The translations under genes were made by a program, and so were the position numbers. 64,000 nt of DNA, from contig NZ_CP051774.1 of NCBI RefSeq assembly GCF_012913485.1, forward strand, positions 4,774,001 to 4,838,000. The letters run 5' to 3'. This document shows, piece after piece, positions 37,001-45,827 of this stretch. Below the pieces are notes generated by a model, which searched no databases, was not told the DNA's origin, and worked only from the letters and a program-made list of their open reading frames with translations. Source of the DNA: Luteolibacter luteus. Its GTDB lineage: Bacteria; Verrucomicrobiota; Verrucomicrobiia; Verrucomicrobiales; Akkermansiaceae. The number at the start of each line of letters is the position of its first letter. Position 1 is the stretch's first letter.

Positions 37001-40000
37001 ATGATTCCTCCCTTCACCCGATCTGCGGTTCGCACCCTCGCAGGCTTGCTTCCGGTGTGCCTTGGCCTTGCGGCCGGGGCCACACCCCAGCTCAGGATCA
37101 GCAAGTCCGCGGGGACGAACATGAAAGTCTCCTGGTTTGCCGAGGCCGGCGTCTCCTACCAGTTGCAGACGAATACCGATGTCGTCTCCTGGGTGGATCT
37201 CGGTGCTCCGGTGCCGGGTGCGAATGCCACGGTGGAGATCACGGTTTCGACGACGGGCAAGCCGCGGGCCTACTTTCGCCTCAAGCCGCCGCCACCGGAT
37301 GTGATCACGGCGGCCTTCACGCCGGGCAGCGGAGTGCTCGTCATCAATGGCGGGAACCAGGACAACGCAATCACGGTGAGCCGGGATGCGGCAGGGAATC
37401 TCCGGGTGAATGGGGGAGCGGTGATCGTGACCGGTGGCACGCCCACGGTGGCGAATACGACCCGGATCGACATTTTCGGGCTCGATGGAGATGACCAGCT
37501 CTCGCTGGACGAATCGCTGGGGGCGATACCTCCGGCACGTCTCTTCGGTGGCAACGGCAACGATGCTCTCACGGGAGGCTCGGGTGCCGACTTCCTGGAT
37601 GGCGGGGCGGGGAATGACAGCCTGCTGGGCAAGGGAGGAATCGACAATCTGTTAGGAGGCGATGGCAATGATTCCCTCGCTGGAGGTGATGCCAACGATC
37701 AGGTCTCAGGTGGCAACAACGATGATACCCTGATCTGGAACCCAGGCGATGATACCGACCTCAATGAGGGCGATGGCGGCACGGACACCATCGTGGTGAA
37801 CGGAGGCAATGGCTCCGAAAGCTTCACCACCACGGCGAACGGGACGCGGGTGCGCTTCGACCGGATCACCCCGGCACCTTTCGCACTCGATCTCGGCACG
37901 GCGGAGAAGCTGGTGCTGAATTGCAATGGTGGCGACGACAGCTTCAGCACCACGGGTAATCTGGCGGCGCTGATCCAGATCACGGTGGATGGTGGCGCGG
38001 GGGTGGATACTCTTTTAGGAAGCAACGGGGCCGATCTCCTCTTCGGCGGTGAAGGCAACGACTTCATCGATGGGCAGCAGGGGAATGATATCGTCTTTCT
38101 CGGTGGGGGCGACGATGCCGCGCAGTGGGATCCGGGCGATGGAAGCGATGTGATCGAGGGACAGGGAGGGAGTGACACGCTGCTCTTCAACGGGAGCAAC
38201 GCGAACGAGAACATGACCGTCGTTGCCAATGGCGGGAGAGTTCTTCTCAATCGCGATATCGGGTCGATCATGATGGATCTGAACGATCTTGAGATCATCG
38301 AGCTCAATTCGATCGGCGGTACCGACAGTCTCACGGTGAATGACCTGACGGGAACGGATGTATCGAAGGTGATCGCCGACCTTGCGGCCACGGGAGGGGC
38401 TGCGGACGCGCAAGCGGACAACGTGATCATCCATGGCACGACGGGCGACGATATCGTGACGGCGGTCCTGGTTGCGGGTGATCTGGCGGTCTCCGGGGCG
38501 GGAGCGCAGGTGATGGTGGATGGCTTTGATACGACCGTCGATACCGTCCGCATCCTGGCCTTGGGTGGTGAGGACGTGGTGGATGCCTCCGCGGTTCCGC
38601 CGGGCGGGCCTCGCCTCTTGCTGGATGGCGGAGCGGGGAATGACATCCTGCTGGGCAGTGCAGAGGGGGATACGCTGCTGGGCGGGGACAATGATGACGT
38701 GTTGATCGGAGGTGGCGGTGTGGACGTTCTGGATGGCGGGACGGGCGAGAGTGTCTTGCTGGATGGCGGGACGAATCCGGTGGGTGGCATTGTGACGCTC
38801 TTCGGTGATGCTGCGGACAATACGATCACGCTTTCCCGGAATGCAGGGGGCGCGCTTCTTTCGAATGGCGTTCCGATTCCCGGAGCCACGGTGGCGAATA
38901 CCACGCTGGTGAGAATCTTCGGTCGTGGTGGGAATGACACGCTCACGCTGGTGGAGAGCAATGGGGTGCTGCCTGCGACGGCGCTCTTCGGCGGTGCCGG
39001 AAATGACACGCTGATCGGAGGCTCAGGTGCGGATCTTGTCTTCGGCGGGACCGGCAACGATACGCCGCAAGGAAAGGGTGGCAGCGACTTCCTCTTCGGC
39101 GGGGCGGGTAGTGATACCCTGACTGGAGGCGATGCGGATGATCAGGTGTTCGGCGAGGCGGATACGGACCGGATGATCTGGAATCCGGGGGATGATACCG
39201 ATCTCAATGAGGGCGGCGGTGGAAGCGATACCGCAGAGGTGAATGGCGGGAATGGTATCGAGACCTTCACCGCCACGGCGAATGGCACGAGGGTCCGCTT
39301 TGATCGGTTGGATCCGGCTCCTTTCTCGATCGATATCGGAACGACGGAGAGTCTCGCGGTGAATGCGAATGGCGGGGATGATTCCTTCAGCACCACGGGG
39401 AACCTGGCGGCTTTGATTCAGATCGTGGTGGATGGAGGGACCGGTGCCGATACGATCTTGGGGAGCAATGGGGTGGATATCCTCCTCGGCGGAGATGGGA
39501 ACGATTTCATCGATGGCCAGCAGGGCAACGACATCATCTTCCTGGGAATCGGCGACGACGTTTGCCGGTGGGACCCGGGAGATGGCAGCGACACCATCGA
39601 GGGGCAGGCGGGAAGCGATACGCTGCTCTTCAACGGCAGCAATGCGAACGAGAACTACACGGTCTCACCGAATGGCGGGAGGGTCACTCTGAATCGCGAC
39701 ATCGGGTCCATCTTCATGGACGTGAATGATGTGGAAATTTTCGATCTGAATCCGATCGGCGGAACGGATGGGATCACGGTGAATGACCTGAGCGGGACGG
39801 ACCTCACGACGGTGATCGCGGATCTCGCCGCCACGGGAGGGATCGGAGATTCGGTGTCAGATACGGTGACGCTGAATGGAACGGCGGCAGCGGATGCGGT
39901 TTCGCTCACGGCGGGCGCTCCGAATGTCACGGTCACGGGACTGCCGGCGACGGTGCGCATCCTCCAGCCGGAGGCAGCGAATGATCGCGTGATCGTCAAC

Positions 40001-40075
40001 GGCCTCGGCGGGGCGGATACGTTCTCGGTCGGTGCCGGAGTGACGGGATTGATCGGAGTGACGACCAATCAGTGA
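37001..40075 (+). CDS. Calcium-binding RTX-like protein with internal duplication
   Basis: About 1024 residues from the ATG at 37001, with a signal peptide ending LGLAAGA. After an N-terminal module (residues ~25-90), nonapeptide repeats GGxGNDxLxGG build beta-rolls that bind calcium (for example residues ~180-250: FGGNGNDALTGGSGADFLDGGAGNDSLLG). Between the rolls, a conserved ~200-residue module (NPGDDTDLNEGDGGTD, FDRITPAPFALDLG, STTGNLAALIQI, WDPGDGSDVIEG, ANENMTV, LNDLEIIELNSIGGTD) occurs twice. The two halves repeat at a period of 1443 bases. No type I secretion genes are nearby and the usual C-terminal type I signal is not evident; the Sec signal suggests another route. Function unknown. 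Confidence 0.85.
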   Translation: MIPPFTRSAVRTLAGLLPVCLGLAAGATPQLRISKSAGTNMKVSWFAEAGVSYQLQTNTDVVSWVDLGAPVPGANATVEITVSTTGKPRAYFRLKPPPPDVITAAFTPGSGVLVINGGNQDNAITVSRDAAGNLRVNGGAVIVTGGTPTVANTTRIDIFGLDGDDQLSLDESLGAIPPARLFGGNGNDALTGGSGADFLDGGAGNDSLLGKGGIDNLLGGDGNDSLAGGDANDQVSGGNNDDTLIWNPGDDTDLNEGDGGTDTIVVNGGNGSESFTTTANGTRVRFDRITPAPFALDLGTAEKLVLNCNGGDDSFSTTGNLAALIQITVDGGAGVDTLLGSNGADLLFGGEGNDFIDGQQGNDIVFLGGGDDAAQWDPGDGSDVIEGQGGSDTLLFNGSNANENMTVVANGGRVLLNRDIGSIMMDLNDLEIIELNSIGGTDSLTVNDLTGTDVSKVIADLAATGGAADAQADNVIIHGTTGDDIVTAVLVAGDLAVSGAGAQVMVDGFDTTVDTVRILALGGEDVVDASAVPPGGPRLLLDGGAGNDILLGSAEGDTLLGGDNDDVLIGGGGVDVLDGGTGESVLLDGGTNPVGGIVTLFGDAADNTITLSRNAGGALLSNGVPIPGATVANTTLVRIFGRGGNDTLTLVESNGVLPATALFGGAGNDTLIGGSGADLVFGGTGNDTPQGKGGSDFLFGGAGSDTLTGGDADDQVFGEADTDRMIWNPGDDTDLNEGGGGSDTAEVNGGNGIETFTATANGTRVRFDRLDPAPFSIDIGTTESLAVNANGGDDSFSTTGNLAALIQIVVDGGTGADTILGSNGVDILLGGDGNDFIDGQQGNDIIFLGIGDDVCRWDPGDGSDTIEGQAGSDTLLFNGSNANENYTVSPNGGRVTLNRDIGSIFMDVNDVEIFDLNPIGGTDGITVNDLSGTDLTTVIADLAATGGIGDSVSDTVTLNGTAAADAVSLTAGAPNVTVTGLPATVRILQPEAANDRVIVNGLGGADTFSVGAGVTGLIGVTTNQ
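37330..40040 (+). repeat. In-gene tandem duplication, ~1.44 kb period
   Basis: The coding sequence at ~37330-38600 recurs at ~38780-40040. The segment reading IWNPGDDTDLNEG, for instance, starts near 37733 and again near 39176. Differences are mostly substitutions, so the duplication is old enough to have diverged but kept the reading frame. Confidence 0.8.
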
Positions 40076-40093
40076 GGTCGAAGATCACGGGTT

Positions 40094-40290
40094 TGGATGC
40101 CCCAAGGGAGTGGCCGGGGAGATGGAGTAGGGTAAGCGCGAAGTTTGTGACTTCGGGCTAGGCGGTTGTTCGGGATTCTAAAGCCCCAACGGGGGCGGTG
40201 GGGAGATAGCCCAGGGTAAGCGCGAAGCGCGCAACCCTGGGTTGGGCATGAACATGAATTGCTCCCTGAAGGGGAGCGGGGAGGCGGGTC
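40094..40290 (-). repeat. REP-like repeats, inverted orientation, upstream of the RAYT gene
   Basis: 40171-40290 is the reverse complement of the repeat unit found in three copies downstream of the transposase. It includes AAGCCCCAACGGGGGCGG, CCCAGGGTAAGCGCGAAGCG..CAACCCTGGGTT and GCTCCCTGAAGGGGAGC, each a small palindrome. A more degenerate copy lies at ~40094-40165. Together with the downstream array these flank the gene in inverted orientation. Confidence 0.82.
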
Positions 40291-40325
40291 TTGATCCCAA
40301 GCCCCCGATCTAACACGTTCTAGGT

Positions 40326-40778
40326 GTGCCCCAATCCCTCGCATCGCTCTTGGTCCATCTCGTCTTTTCAACCAAGAATCGGGAGCCCCTCTTGCAAGAC
40401 GAATGCCGGGATGACCTCCATGGGTACATCGGCGGCATTGTGTCGGATTGCGGAGGGAGGCTTCTTCGTGCCGGATCGGTGGCAGATCATATTCACCTCT
40501 TCATTTCTCACCCGCGCACTCTTGCCCCCGCCGATCTGGTTCGTGAAATCAAGATCGGTTCATCCAAATGGATCAAGGAACGCGACAAGTGTTTGTCCGC
40601 GTTCCATTGGCAAGGCGGTTATGGAATGTTTTCGATCAGTCCGGCGCATCGTGAGAAGCTAGAGAGATACATAGGCAATCAGGCGGAACATCATCGCGTG
40701 GTCACGTTTCAAGAGGAGTATCGACGCCTTCTCACCCTATACGGGATGGAATGGGACGAACGATACGTCTGGGATTGA
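40326..40778 (+). CDS. REP-associated tyrosine transposase (RAYT, IS200-like Y1)
   Basis: A 150-residue protein starting with GTG at 40326. It shows the Y1 HUH transposase pattern: LVHLVFSTKNREPLL at the N-terminus, DHIHLFI with the metal-binding His55 and His57, and a catalytic Tyr at ~115 in REKLERYIGNQAEHH. RAYTs nick single-stranded DNA at REP hairpins. Inverted REP-like repeats lie on both sides, so this gene and its repeats form a REP system. All catalytic residues look intact, so it may be active. Confidence 0.9.
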   Translation: MPQSLASLLVHLVFSTKNREPLLQDECRDDLHGYIGGIVSDCGGRLLRAGSVADHIHLFISHPRTLAPADLVREIKIGSSKWIKERDKCLSAFHWQGGYGMFSISPAHREKLERYIGNQAEHHRVVTFQEEYRRLLTLYGMEWDERYVWD

Positions 40779-40780
40779 GG

Positions 40781-41218
40781 CCGGCCTCCCGGCTCCCCTT
40801 CAGGGAGCGATTCGTGTTGATGCCTAACCCAGGGTTGCGCGCTTTGCGCTTACCCTGGGCTATCTCCCGGCCGCCCCGTTGGGGCTTTAGAGCTCGGGAT
40901 GGTTGATTTGATTGAGACCGGCCTCCCGGCTCCCCTTCAGGGAGCGATTCGTGTTGATGCCTAACCCAGGGTTGCGCGCTTCGCGCTTACCTTGGGCTAT
41001 CTCGCGGTCGCCCCGTTGGGGCTTTAGAGATCGGGACGGGTGATTTGATTGAGACCGGCTTCCCGGCTCCCCTTCAGGGAGCGATTCGTGTTGGTGCCTG
41101 ACCCAGGGTTGCGCGCTTCGCGCTTACCCTGGGCTATCTCCCGGCCGCCCCGTTGGGGCTTTGCGCTTACCCTGGGCTATCTCCTGGCCGCCCCGTTGGG
41201 GCTTTAGAGTTCGGGACG
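40781..41218 (+). repeat. REP-like tandem array, three copies plus a partial one
   Basis: Three direct copies start at 40781, 40918 and 41055 (period exactly 137 bases) and a fourth, truncated copy begins near 41162. Each unit contains a GCTCCCCTTCAGGGAGC palindrome, the palindrome AACCCAGGGTTGCGCGC followed by GCGCTTACCCTGGG, and CGCCCCGTTGGGGC. The copies are nearly identical, which points to recent amplification. The array begins 3 bases after the transposase stop. Confidence 0.9.
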
Positions 41219-41262
41219 GGTGATCTGATCCAAGCGCGCTTCTGGCGCTTCTGATTTCCCGA

Positions 41263-42294
41263 TCACTTCCCGGCGTCCGGTGGCTTGACCTCGGGCCAGC
41301 CGTCTTCGGTCCATTCGATGGGCATGACGCCGAGGGTGGCTTTTCCTCCCATGCGTTCGTCGGCTTCGAAGTGGCAGCTGAACCAGCTCTTGCCGTCCTT
41401 TTCGACGATACCGGCGTGGCCGGGGCCGGTGAGCGTGCCAATCTTGATGTCGAGAACCATGGTGCCGCCGCCATCGATCATGAGGGCGCCGTCCTTCGCT
41501 TCATAGGGACCGGTGATGTCTTTGCTGCGGCCGACCTTGATGTGGTAGGTGCTCTTGTTTCCGGCGCAGCAATTGCCGCGATTCAGGAAGAGATAGTAGA
41601 AGCCCTTCCGCTTGTAGATCCATGGGGCCTCGATCGATTGGCCGGCGGCGATGGGTGTCATCGGCTCGTCGGGCTTGAGGCGCTTGCCGGTCTTCGGGTC
41701 CAGCTCCACGAGTTTCAGGCCGCTCCATTGCGAGCCGAAGGAGAGCCAAAGCTTGCCATCTTCATCCTGGAAGACGGAGGGATCGATGGTGTTGAAATCA
41801 CTGCCATCCCGCGATTGCACGATCGGTCCGTGATCGGTCCAGCGGAAGGCGGGGTCTTCGGGATTGAGCGTGGGAGTGGTCGCCAGGCCGATGGCGGAGT
41901 GCATCGCACCGAAGCTGGAGACGGAGTAGTAGAGCAGGTATTGATCGCCGACTTTCAGGAGATCCGGAGCCCAGTAGACGCCATCGTTTTTCGGGACTTC
42001 CTTCGAGATCCACTCCGGTGCCTTGTCGAGGACCCGCGGGCCGCGTTCCCAGGTGACGAGGTCCTTCGACTTCAAGGACGGGACGCCGCGGCCGGTGTAG
42101 AAGCACCAGTAGGTATCGCCTTCACGGACGATGGTGGAGGGATCCCGCGCGGTGACGCCGCGGCTGGCGGTATCGGAAAGCGGGCCGCCTGGGGTGACCT
42201 TTTCTTCTTCTGCCAGTGATGCCGCCGTGAGGCTGAAGGCCGCGGCGAGCAAGGCCAGATGGCAAGGAATGGAGGCGCGGATAAGGCGGTTCAT
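41263..42294 (-). CDS. Glycoside hydrolase family 43 protein (arabinanase-like)
   Basis: A 343-residue exported protein (signal LLAAAFSLTAASLAEE). It shows the five-bladed propeller features of GH43: the general base Asp in VTARDPSTI (~residue 50), the pKa-modulating Asp in NTIDPSVFQDEDGKLWLSFGS (~170), and the acid Glu in IEAPWIYKRKGFYYLF (~223). KNDGVYWAPDLLKVGDQYLLYYS is also typical. GH43 enzymes of this shape usually cut alpha-1,5-arabinan in plant polysaccharide. The C-terminal PPDAGK stops shortly after the fifth blade, so there is no extra binding module. Confidence 0.9.
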   Translation of the reverse strand: MNRLIRASIPCHLALLAAAFSLTAASLAEEEKVTPGGPLSDTASRGVTARDPSTIVREGDTYWCFYTGRGVPSLKSKDLVTWERGPRVLDKAPEWISKEVPKNDGVYWAPDLLKVGDQYLLYYSVSSFGAMHSAIGLATTPTLNPEDPAFRWTDHGPIVQSRDGSDFNTIDPSVFQDEDGKLWLSFGSQWSGLKLVELDPKTGKRLKPDEPMTPIAAGQSIEAPWIYKRKGFYYLFLNRGNCCAGNKSTYHIKVGRSKDITGPYEAKDGALMIDGGGTMVLDIKIGTLTGPGHAGIVEKDGKSWFSCHFEADERMGGKATLGVMPIEWTEDGWPEVKPPDAGK

Positions 42295-42388
42295 GGGAGG
42301 AAAACAAAGCGCATCCGGGATCGAGACAAGGGAAAATCCGCCACGAGAAGCGGGGCAGACAGGGGCGGCCCGTCTGCCCCGATCAAGA

Positions 42389-42784
42389 TCAGGAAGTTGC
42401 CGCGCGGCGTTGCTCGCTCTCGCGAATCATCTCGCTGAGGTCCGCAGCAGGGCGGATCTCGAAGGGGCCGGCCTTTCTCACTCCGGGATGCTTCGACATG
42501 AGCTGGATGGCGTGGTTCAGATCACGGGCTTCGAGGATGAGGATGCCACCGATCTGTTCCTTGGTCTCGGCATAGGGACCATCGGTGACAGAGACCTTTC
42601 CATTCACCCAGCGCAGGGTCGTGGCAGTTTCCGGTGGTTGCAATGCCTCGCCGCCGGCGAAGTGACCATTCGCGCGCAACTCGTCATCGTAGGTGAAGCA
42701 CTCGTCCACCCACGCGTTGCGCTCGGCATCGGTGAGGTCCTCGAACTTGTTCGGCTCGATGTAGCCCAGGCAGATGTATTTCAT
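42389..42784 (-). CDS. YCII/DGPF-domain protein (copy 1)
   Basis: A 131-residue protein (ATG at 42784) of the YCII-related family: [49 protein letters not shown]. The DGPY motif gives the DGPF name. The family folds like a ferredoxin-type alpha/beta sandwich and has no proven activity. It belongs to a three-gene leftward cluster with another YCII protein and an ECF42-type sigma factor, the standard neighbourhood for this family. Confidence 0.88.
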   Translation of the reverse strand: MKYICLGYIEPNKFEDLTDAERNAWVDECFTYDDELRANGHFAGGEALQPPETATTLRWVNGKVSVTDGPYAETKEQIGGILILEARDLNHAIQLMSKHPGVRKAGPFEIRPAADLSEMIRESEQRRAATS

Positions 42785-42794
42785 GGCGGTGAGC

Positions 42795-43241
42795 TCAGCT
42801 TTTTTTGCCCAAGGTTTCTTCCACACGCACGCGGGCATCCTTGATAGCGTCCTGCACGTCCTCGCTGAATTCCTCCATGTCGAAGATCTGGCGGATCTCG
42901 ATCACATCGCCCGGCAGCGCGGGGCAGCGCTTGGCCCACTCGATCGCTTCCTCCTTCGACTTGAGCTGGAGGATCCAGTAGCCGCCGAGGACTTCCTTTG
43001 ACTCGATGAAGGGACCATCGGTGACGACGGGTTCGCCCTTGCCATAGGAAACGCGTGCGCCTTTTTCCAAGGGGTGGAGGCCATCGAGTGCAATGAGGGC
43101 TCCGGCTTTGCCCAGCTCCTCGTTGAATTTCATCATGGCATTCATGTCTTCCAGCTTCGGTTGGAAGCCCTCTCCCGCACGCTCGTCCGCCGGGGTAGCG
43201 GGTTGGTACACGCGGGGAATCATCAGCATCAGGAATCTCAT
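42795..43241 (-). CDS. YCII/DGPF-domain protein (copy 2)
   Basis: A 148-residue protein (ATG at 43241) of the same family as its neighbour, with [15 protein letters not shown] at the start and [31 protein letters not shown] carrying the DGPF motif. The two proteins differ in most positions, so they are old paralogues. It is separated by 10 bases from copy 1. Usually these proteins lie beside ECF42 sigma factors, whose gene precedes this one here. Confidence 0.88.
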   Translation of the reverse strand: MRFLMLMIPRVYQPATPADERAGEGFQPKLEDMNAMMKFNEELGKAGALIALDGLHPLEKGARVSYGKGEPVVTDGPFIESKEVLGGYWILQLKSKEEAIEWAKRCPALPGDVIEIRQIFDMEEFSEDVQDAIKDARVRVEETLGKKS

Positions 43242-43500
43242 GGTCTTGTGATTGGGGTTGTTGGTTCTTCCGGGCCCGTTTCGGCGATGCGAAGCGGCAC
43301 CCTTCACCAGCTGGTCGAATGGCGCTTCCGGAATTCGACAGGGGGCCTCAATTTTTTTGGGGCTTTTTTGGGCAGCCGGAAGATCAAAGAGGGGAGACCG
43401 GGATGGATGGGATGAATAGGATGGGAATGGGGACCGGGCTGGTTCCGGATCAGGGGGGGGAAGGCTGGCTCGCCGGCGGGACAATCGGAGAGCGGATCGA

Positions 43501-44766
43501 TCACTGGAGTTCGCGGAGCCGTTTTTCGAGGAAGCGGCGCTCGGGTTCCTGCCGGGTGAGTTCCAGGGCGCGCTCGTAGGAAAGCCGGGCCTCAGCATGG
43601 CGGCCGAGGCGGCGGCACAGATCGGCATGGACGGAGTGAGCCAGGTGGTAATCCGTGAGCTCGCCGCGGGAGAAGATGGCATTGATCAAGGCCAGCCCGG
43701 CTTCCGGACCATCCCGCATGGCGATGGCGACGGCGCGATTCAGCTCGATGACAGGAGAGGGCTCGGCACGGGCGAGCACGGTGTAGAGCGCCACGATCTG
43801 CGGCCAATCGGTGGCAGAAGCTTCGGCGGCCTCCGAGTGCACGGCGGCGATGGCGGCTTGCAGCGAGTAGGGACCGAAGCGCCGGGAAATGAGCGCCTGC
43901 TCGACGAGGGCGATGCCTTCCGTGATCTGCGCGCGGTTCCAGAGTGAGCGGTCCTGGCTTTCCAGAAGGATCAGCTCGCCATCCGGCGTGGCACGGGCGG
44001 CGCGCCGTGACTCCTGAAGAAGCATGAGCGCGAGCAATCCCATCACCTCCGGTTCAGGGAGCAGATCTAGCAGCAGGCGGCCGAGGCGGATGGCTTCGGC
44101 GGAGAGATCCGGGCGTGTGAGTGAATCCCCGGAGGAGGCAGAGTAGCCTTCATTGAAGACGAGATACACGACCTGCAGCACGGTGGCGAGACGCTCCGGG
44201 AGTTCCTCCGGCGAAGGCACCTGATAGGGAATGCGGGCATCGCGGATCTTCGCCTTGGCACGCACGATGCGTTGCGCCAGCGCAGGTGCGGTCATGAGGC
44301 AAGCGCGGGCGATCTCCTCGGTCTTCAGGCCACAGACTTCGCGGAGCGTCAGGGCGAGCCGCGCCTCTTGGGCCAGCGCGGGATGACAGCAAGTGAAGAT
44401 CAGCCGCAGGGTGTCGTCTTCCAGCCCCATGTTCTCCTCGGCGCGCGCGGCAGTGACATCGGCAGCGCTGAGCTTTTCCTCCAACTCCTGCGCGAGCTTC
44501 TCCTGTGCGGCATCGAAACGCGCCCGGCGGCGCAGGGCATCGATCGCCTTGAAGCGTCCGGTGGAAACGAGCCAGGCGCGGGGATTGGCAGGGACACCTT
44601 CCTGTGTCCAACGTTCCAGCGCGGCGGCGAAGGCATCCTGCATGGCATCCTCCGCGCGATCGAAGTCCCCGAGCAGGCGGATGAGGGTGGCGAGGATGCG
44701 GCCGGACTCGGCGCGATAGAGCGTCTCGAGATGTTCCCGCACCGTATCGATGGTGGCTTCCGGCAT
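43501..44766 (-). CDS. ECF42-type RNA polymerase sigma factor with C-terminal extension
   Basis: A 421-residue sigma factor. Region 2 is in residues ~8-80 (IRLLGDFDRAEDAMQDAFAAALERWTQEGVPANPRAWLVSTGRFKAIDALRRRARF), region 4 near 125-165 (LTLREVCGLKTEEIARACLMTAPALAQRIVRAKAKIR). The ~240-residue C-terminal extension (PERLATVLQVVYLVFNEGYSAS, LLALMLLQESRRAARATPDG, TPR-like helices) is characteristic of ECF42, in which it replaces an anti-sigma factor as the control element. ECF42 genes are typically followed by DGPF proteins, and two lie just downstream, so this sigma factor probably drives them. Confidence 0.92.
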   Translation of the reverse strand: MPEATIDTVREHLETLYRAESGRILATLIRLLGDFDRAEDAMQDAFAAALERWTQEGVPANPRAWLVSTGRFKAIDALRRRARFDAAQEKLAQELEEKLSAADVTAARAEENMGLEDDTLRLIFTCCHPALAQEARLALTLREVCGLKTEEIARACLMTAPALAQRIVRAKAKIRDARIPYQVPSPEELPERLATVLQVVYLVFNEGYSASSGDSLTRPDLSAEAIRLGRLLLDLLPEPEVMGLLALMLLQESRRAARATPDGELILLESQDRSLWNRAQITEGIALVEQALISRRFGPYSLQAAIAAVHSEAAEASATDWPQIVALYTVLARAEPSPVIELNRAVAIAMRDGPEAGLALINAIFSRGELTDYHLAHSVHADLCRRLGRHAEARLSYERALELTRQEPERRFLEKRLRELQ

Positions 44767-44854
44767 GCACCCTCAGGGAAGGGGAGAGGGCGGTGGGAAC
44801 TCAATGTAATTTCCCGAGGATGGCAGCCTCGTGCGGGGAATGCCAGGCCGGGAA

Positions 44855-44902
44855 TTTTCCATTCCATCCACAAGCCCCAAGGGGTGTGGATGGAATGGAA
44901 AA
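44855..44902. repeat. Hairpin repeat H1, perfect 18-bp arms
   Basis: Perfect 18-bp inverted arms (TTTTCCATTCCATCCACA and its complement) flank a 12-base centre AGCCCCAAGGGG. It lies just downstream of the PEP-CTERM gene. It is a member of a hairpin family found ten times in 44.8-55.2 kb. It could also act as a terminator. Confidence 0.88.
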
Positions 44903-44912
44903 AGGGAAGACC

Positions 44913-45554
44913 TCACGCACGCCGGCGGCGGAAGGAGAAGCAGAGGGGCGCTGCGAGCAGGAAGAGGGCACCGGATGGCTCAGGAACCACGACGATCTGG
45001 CCGGCGGCACTGCCGATGTTGAAGACACCAGCGCCACCTTGGTTGTCTTGGAAGAAAAGCTGCGTGCCGTCCAGCGACTCGAAGTAGCTCAAGGCATCGC
45101 CATTCAGCCCGGCATAGGAATAGACTTGCTCATCGGCGGTGATGGTCAGGGCAGCCAATGTAGGACCTTCAGGAAAGCCGCCTATGTAGGAGAGCATCGC
45201 CAGATCCATATAGACCGAGTTCTGGGAACCGGCGACAATCGGGATGCCATTGAAGCTGCCTTCCATGACGGAGACTCCGGAGCCCCCGATGAGGCTCGGG
45301 GCGAGCGAGCCATCACCCTCATTGCTCACCAGGGTGCCGCCGATCCAAGAGCCGGTGCCCAGCCGGATCGACTTCATGCTGTCCTCGGGAATCACGATGG
45401 CCTCGCTGGTCGCGGTGCCGGACCAGGTGAAGGTCTTGGCCAGCGTATCGATCGTCAGCGTGACGGCGGCGTGGGCCGGGATCTGCGCGGAGAGGGCGAG
45501 GATACCGGCGATGCAGAGGGACCGAATGGGACGGGATGGTAAGTGGTGTAGCAC
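44913..45554 (-). CDS. PEP-CTERM sorting-domain protein
   Basis: A 213-residue exported protein with a signal peptide ending SAQIPAHA and a C-terminal PEP-CTERM signal: VPEPSGALFLLAAPLCFSFRRRRA (VPEP, hydrophobic helix, Arg cluster). Such proteins are cleaved and anchored by exosortase. The central part has the usual mix of Gly/Ser-rich beta segments (TIDTLAKTFTWSGTATSEAIVI, LAALTITADEQVYSYAGLNG) with no enzymatic motif. The gene lies between two copies of the same hairpin repeat (H1, H2). Confidence 0.9.
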   Translation of the reverse strand: MLHHLPSRPIRSLCIAGILALSAQIPAHAAVTLTIDTLAKTFTWSGTATSEAIVIPEDSMKSIRLGTGSWIGGTLVSNEGDGSLAPSLIGGSGVSVMEGSFNGIPIVAGSQNSVYMDLAMLSYIGGFPEGPTLAALTITADEQVYSYAGLNGDALSYFESLDGTQLFFQDNQGGAGVFNIGSAAGQIVVVPEPSGALFLLAAPLCFSFRRRRA

Positions 45555-45673
45555 GTCTTCGATCTAACTTGGAGTTCAGTGATTCGTAAACATTTAAGGT
45601 CAGGAGTTGTATGACGTTTAGCCTGAATGGGTCGGGTGGGTGCCGGGGTATCGGGGGGCTGGGGAGAGCGGGG

Positions 45674-45720
45674 TTTTCCATTCCATCCACATCCCCTAGG
45701 AGGGTGGATGGAATGGAAAA
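45674..45720. repeat. Hairpin repeat H2, 17-bp arms
   Basis: TTTTCCATTCCATCCAC and its complement flank ATCCCCTAGGAGG. The arms are the same as in H1, on the other side of the PEP-CTERM gene, and the centre contains CCCCTAGG. Confidence 0.88.
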
Positions 45721-45761
45721 TCCGGAGCGCTCACCGCATCGCTCCACTCGCCACACCCATG

Positions 45762-45797
45762 AAAAAAGCAATGGCCCTCGCGGTGGAGAGCCATTGC
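45762..45797 (-). terminator. Intrinsic terminator of the LamG-domain gene
   Basis: GCAATGGC (45768-45775) pairs with GCCATTGC (45790-45797) and on the minus strand is followed by TTTTTTC, 31 bases after the stop of the gene ending at 45828. Confidence 0.8.
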
Positions 45798-45827
45798 CAT
45801 TGCAAGAGAGGGAGAGGTCTCCGCCCT

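Noticed and set aside
40781..41218. Possible CRISPR array or integron attachment sites
   Set aside because: The whole unit is repeated, not just short ends, and the pattern matches REP elements beside a RAYT.
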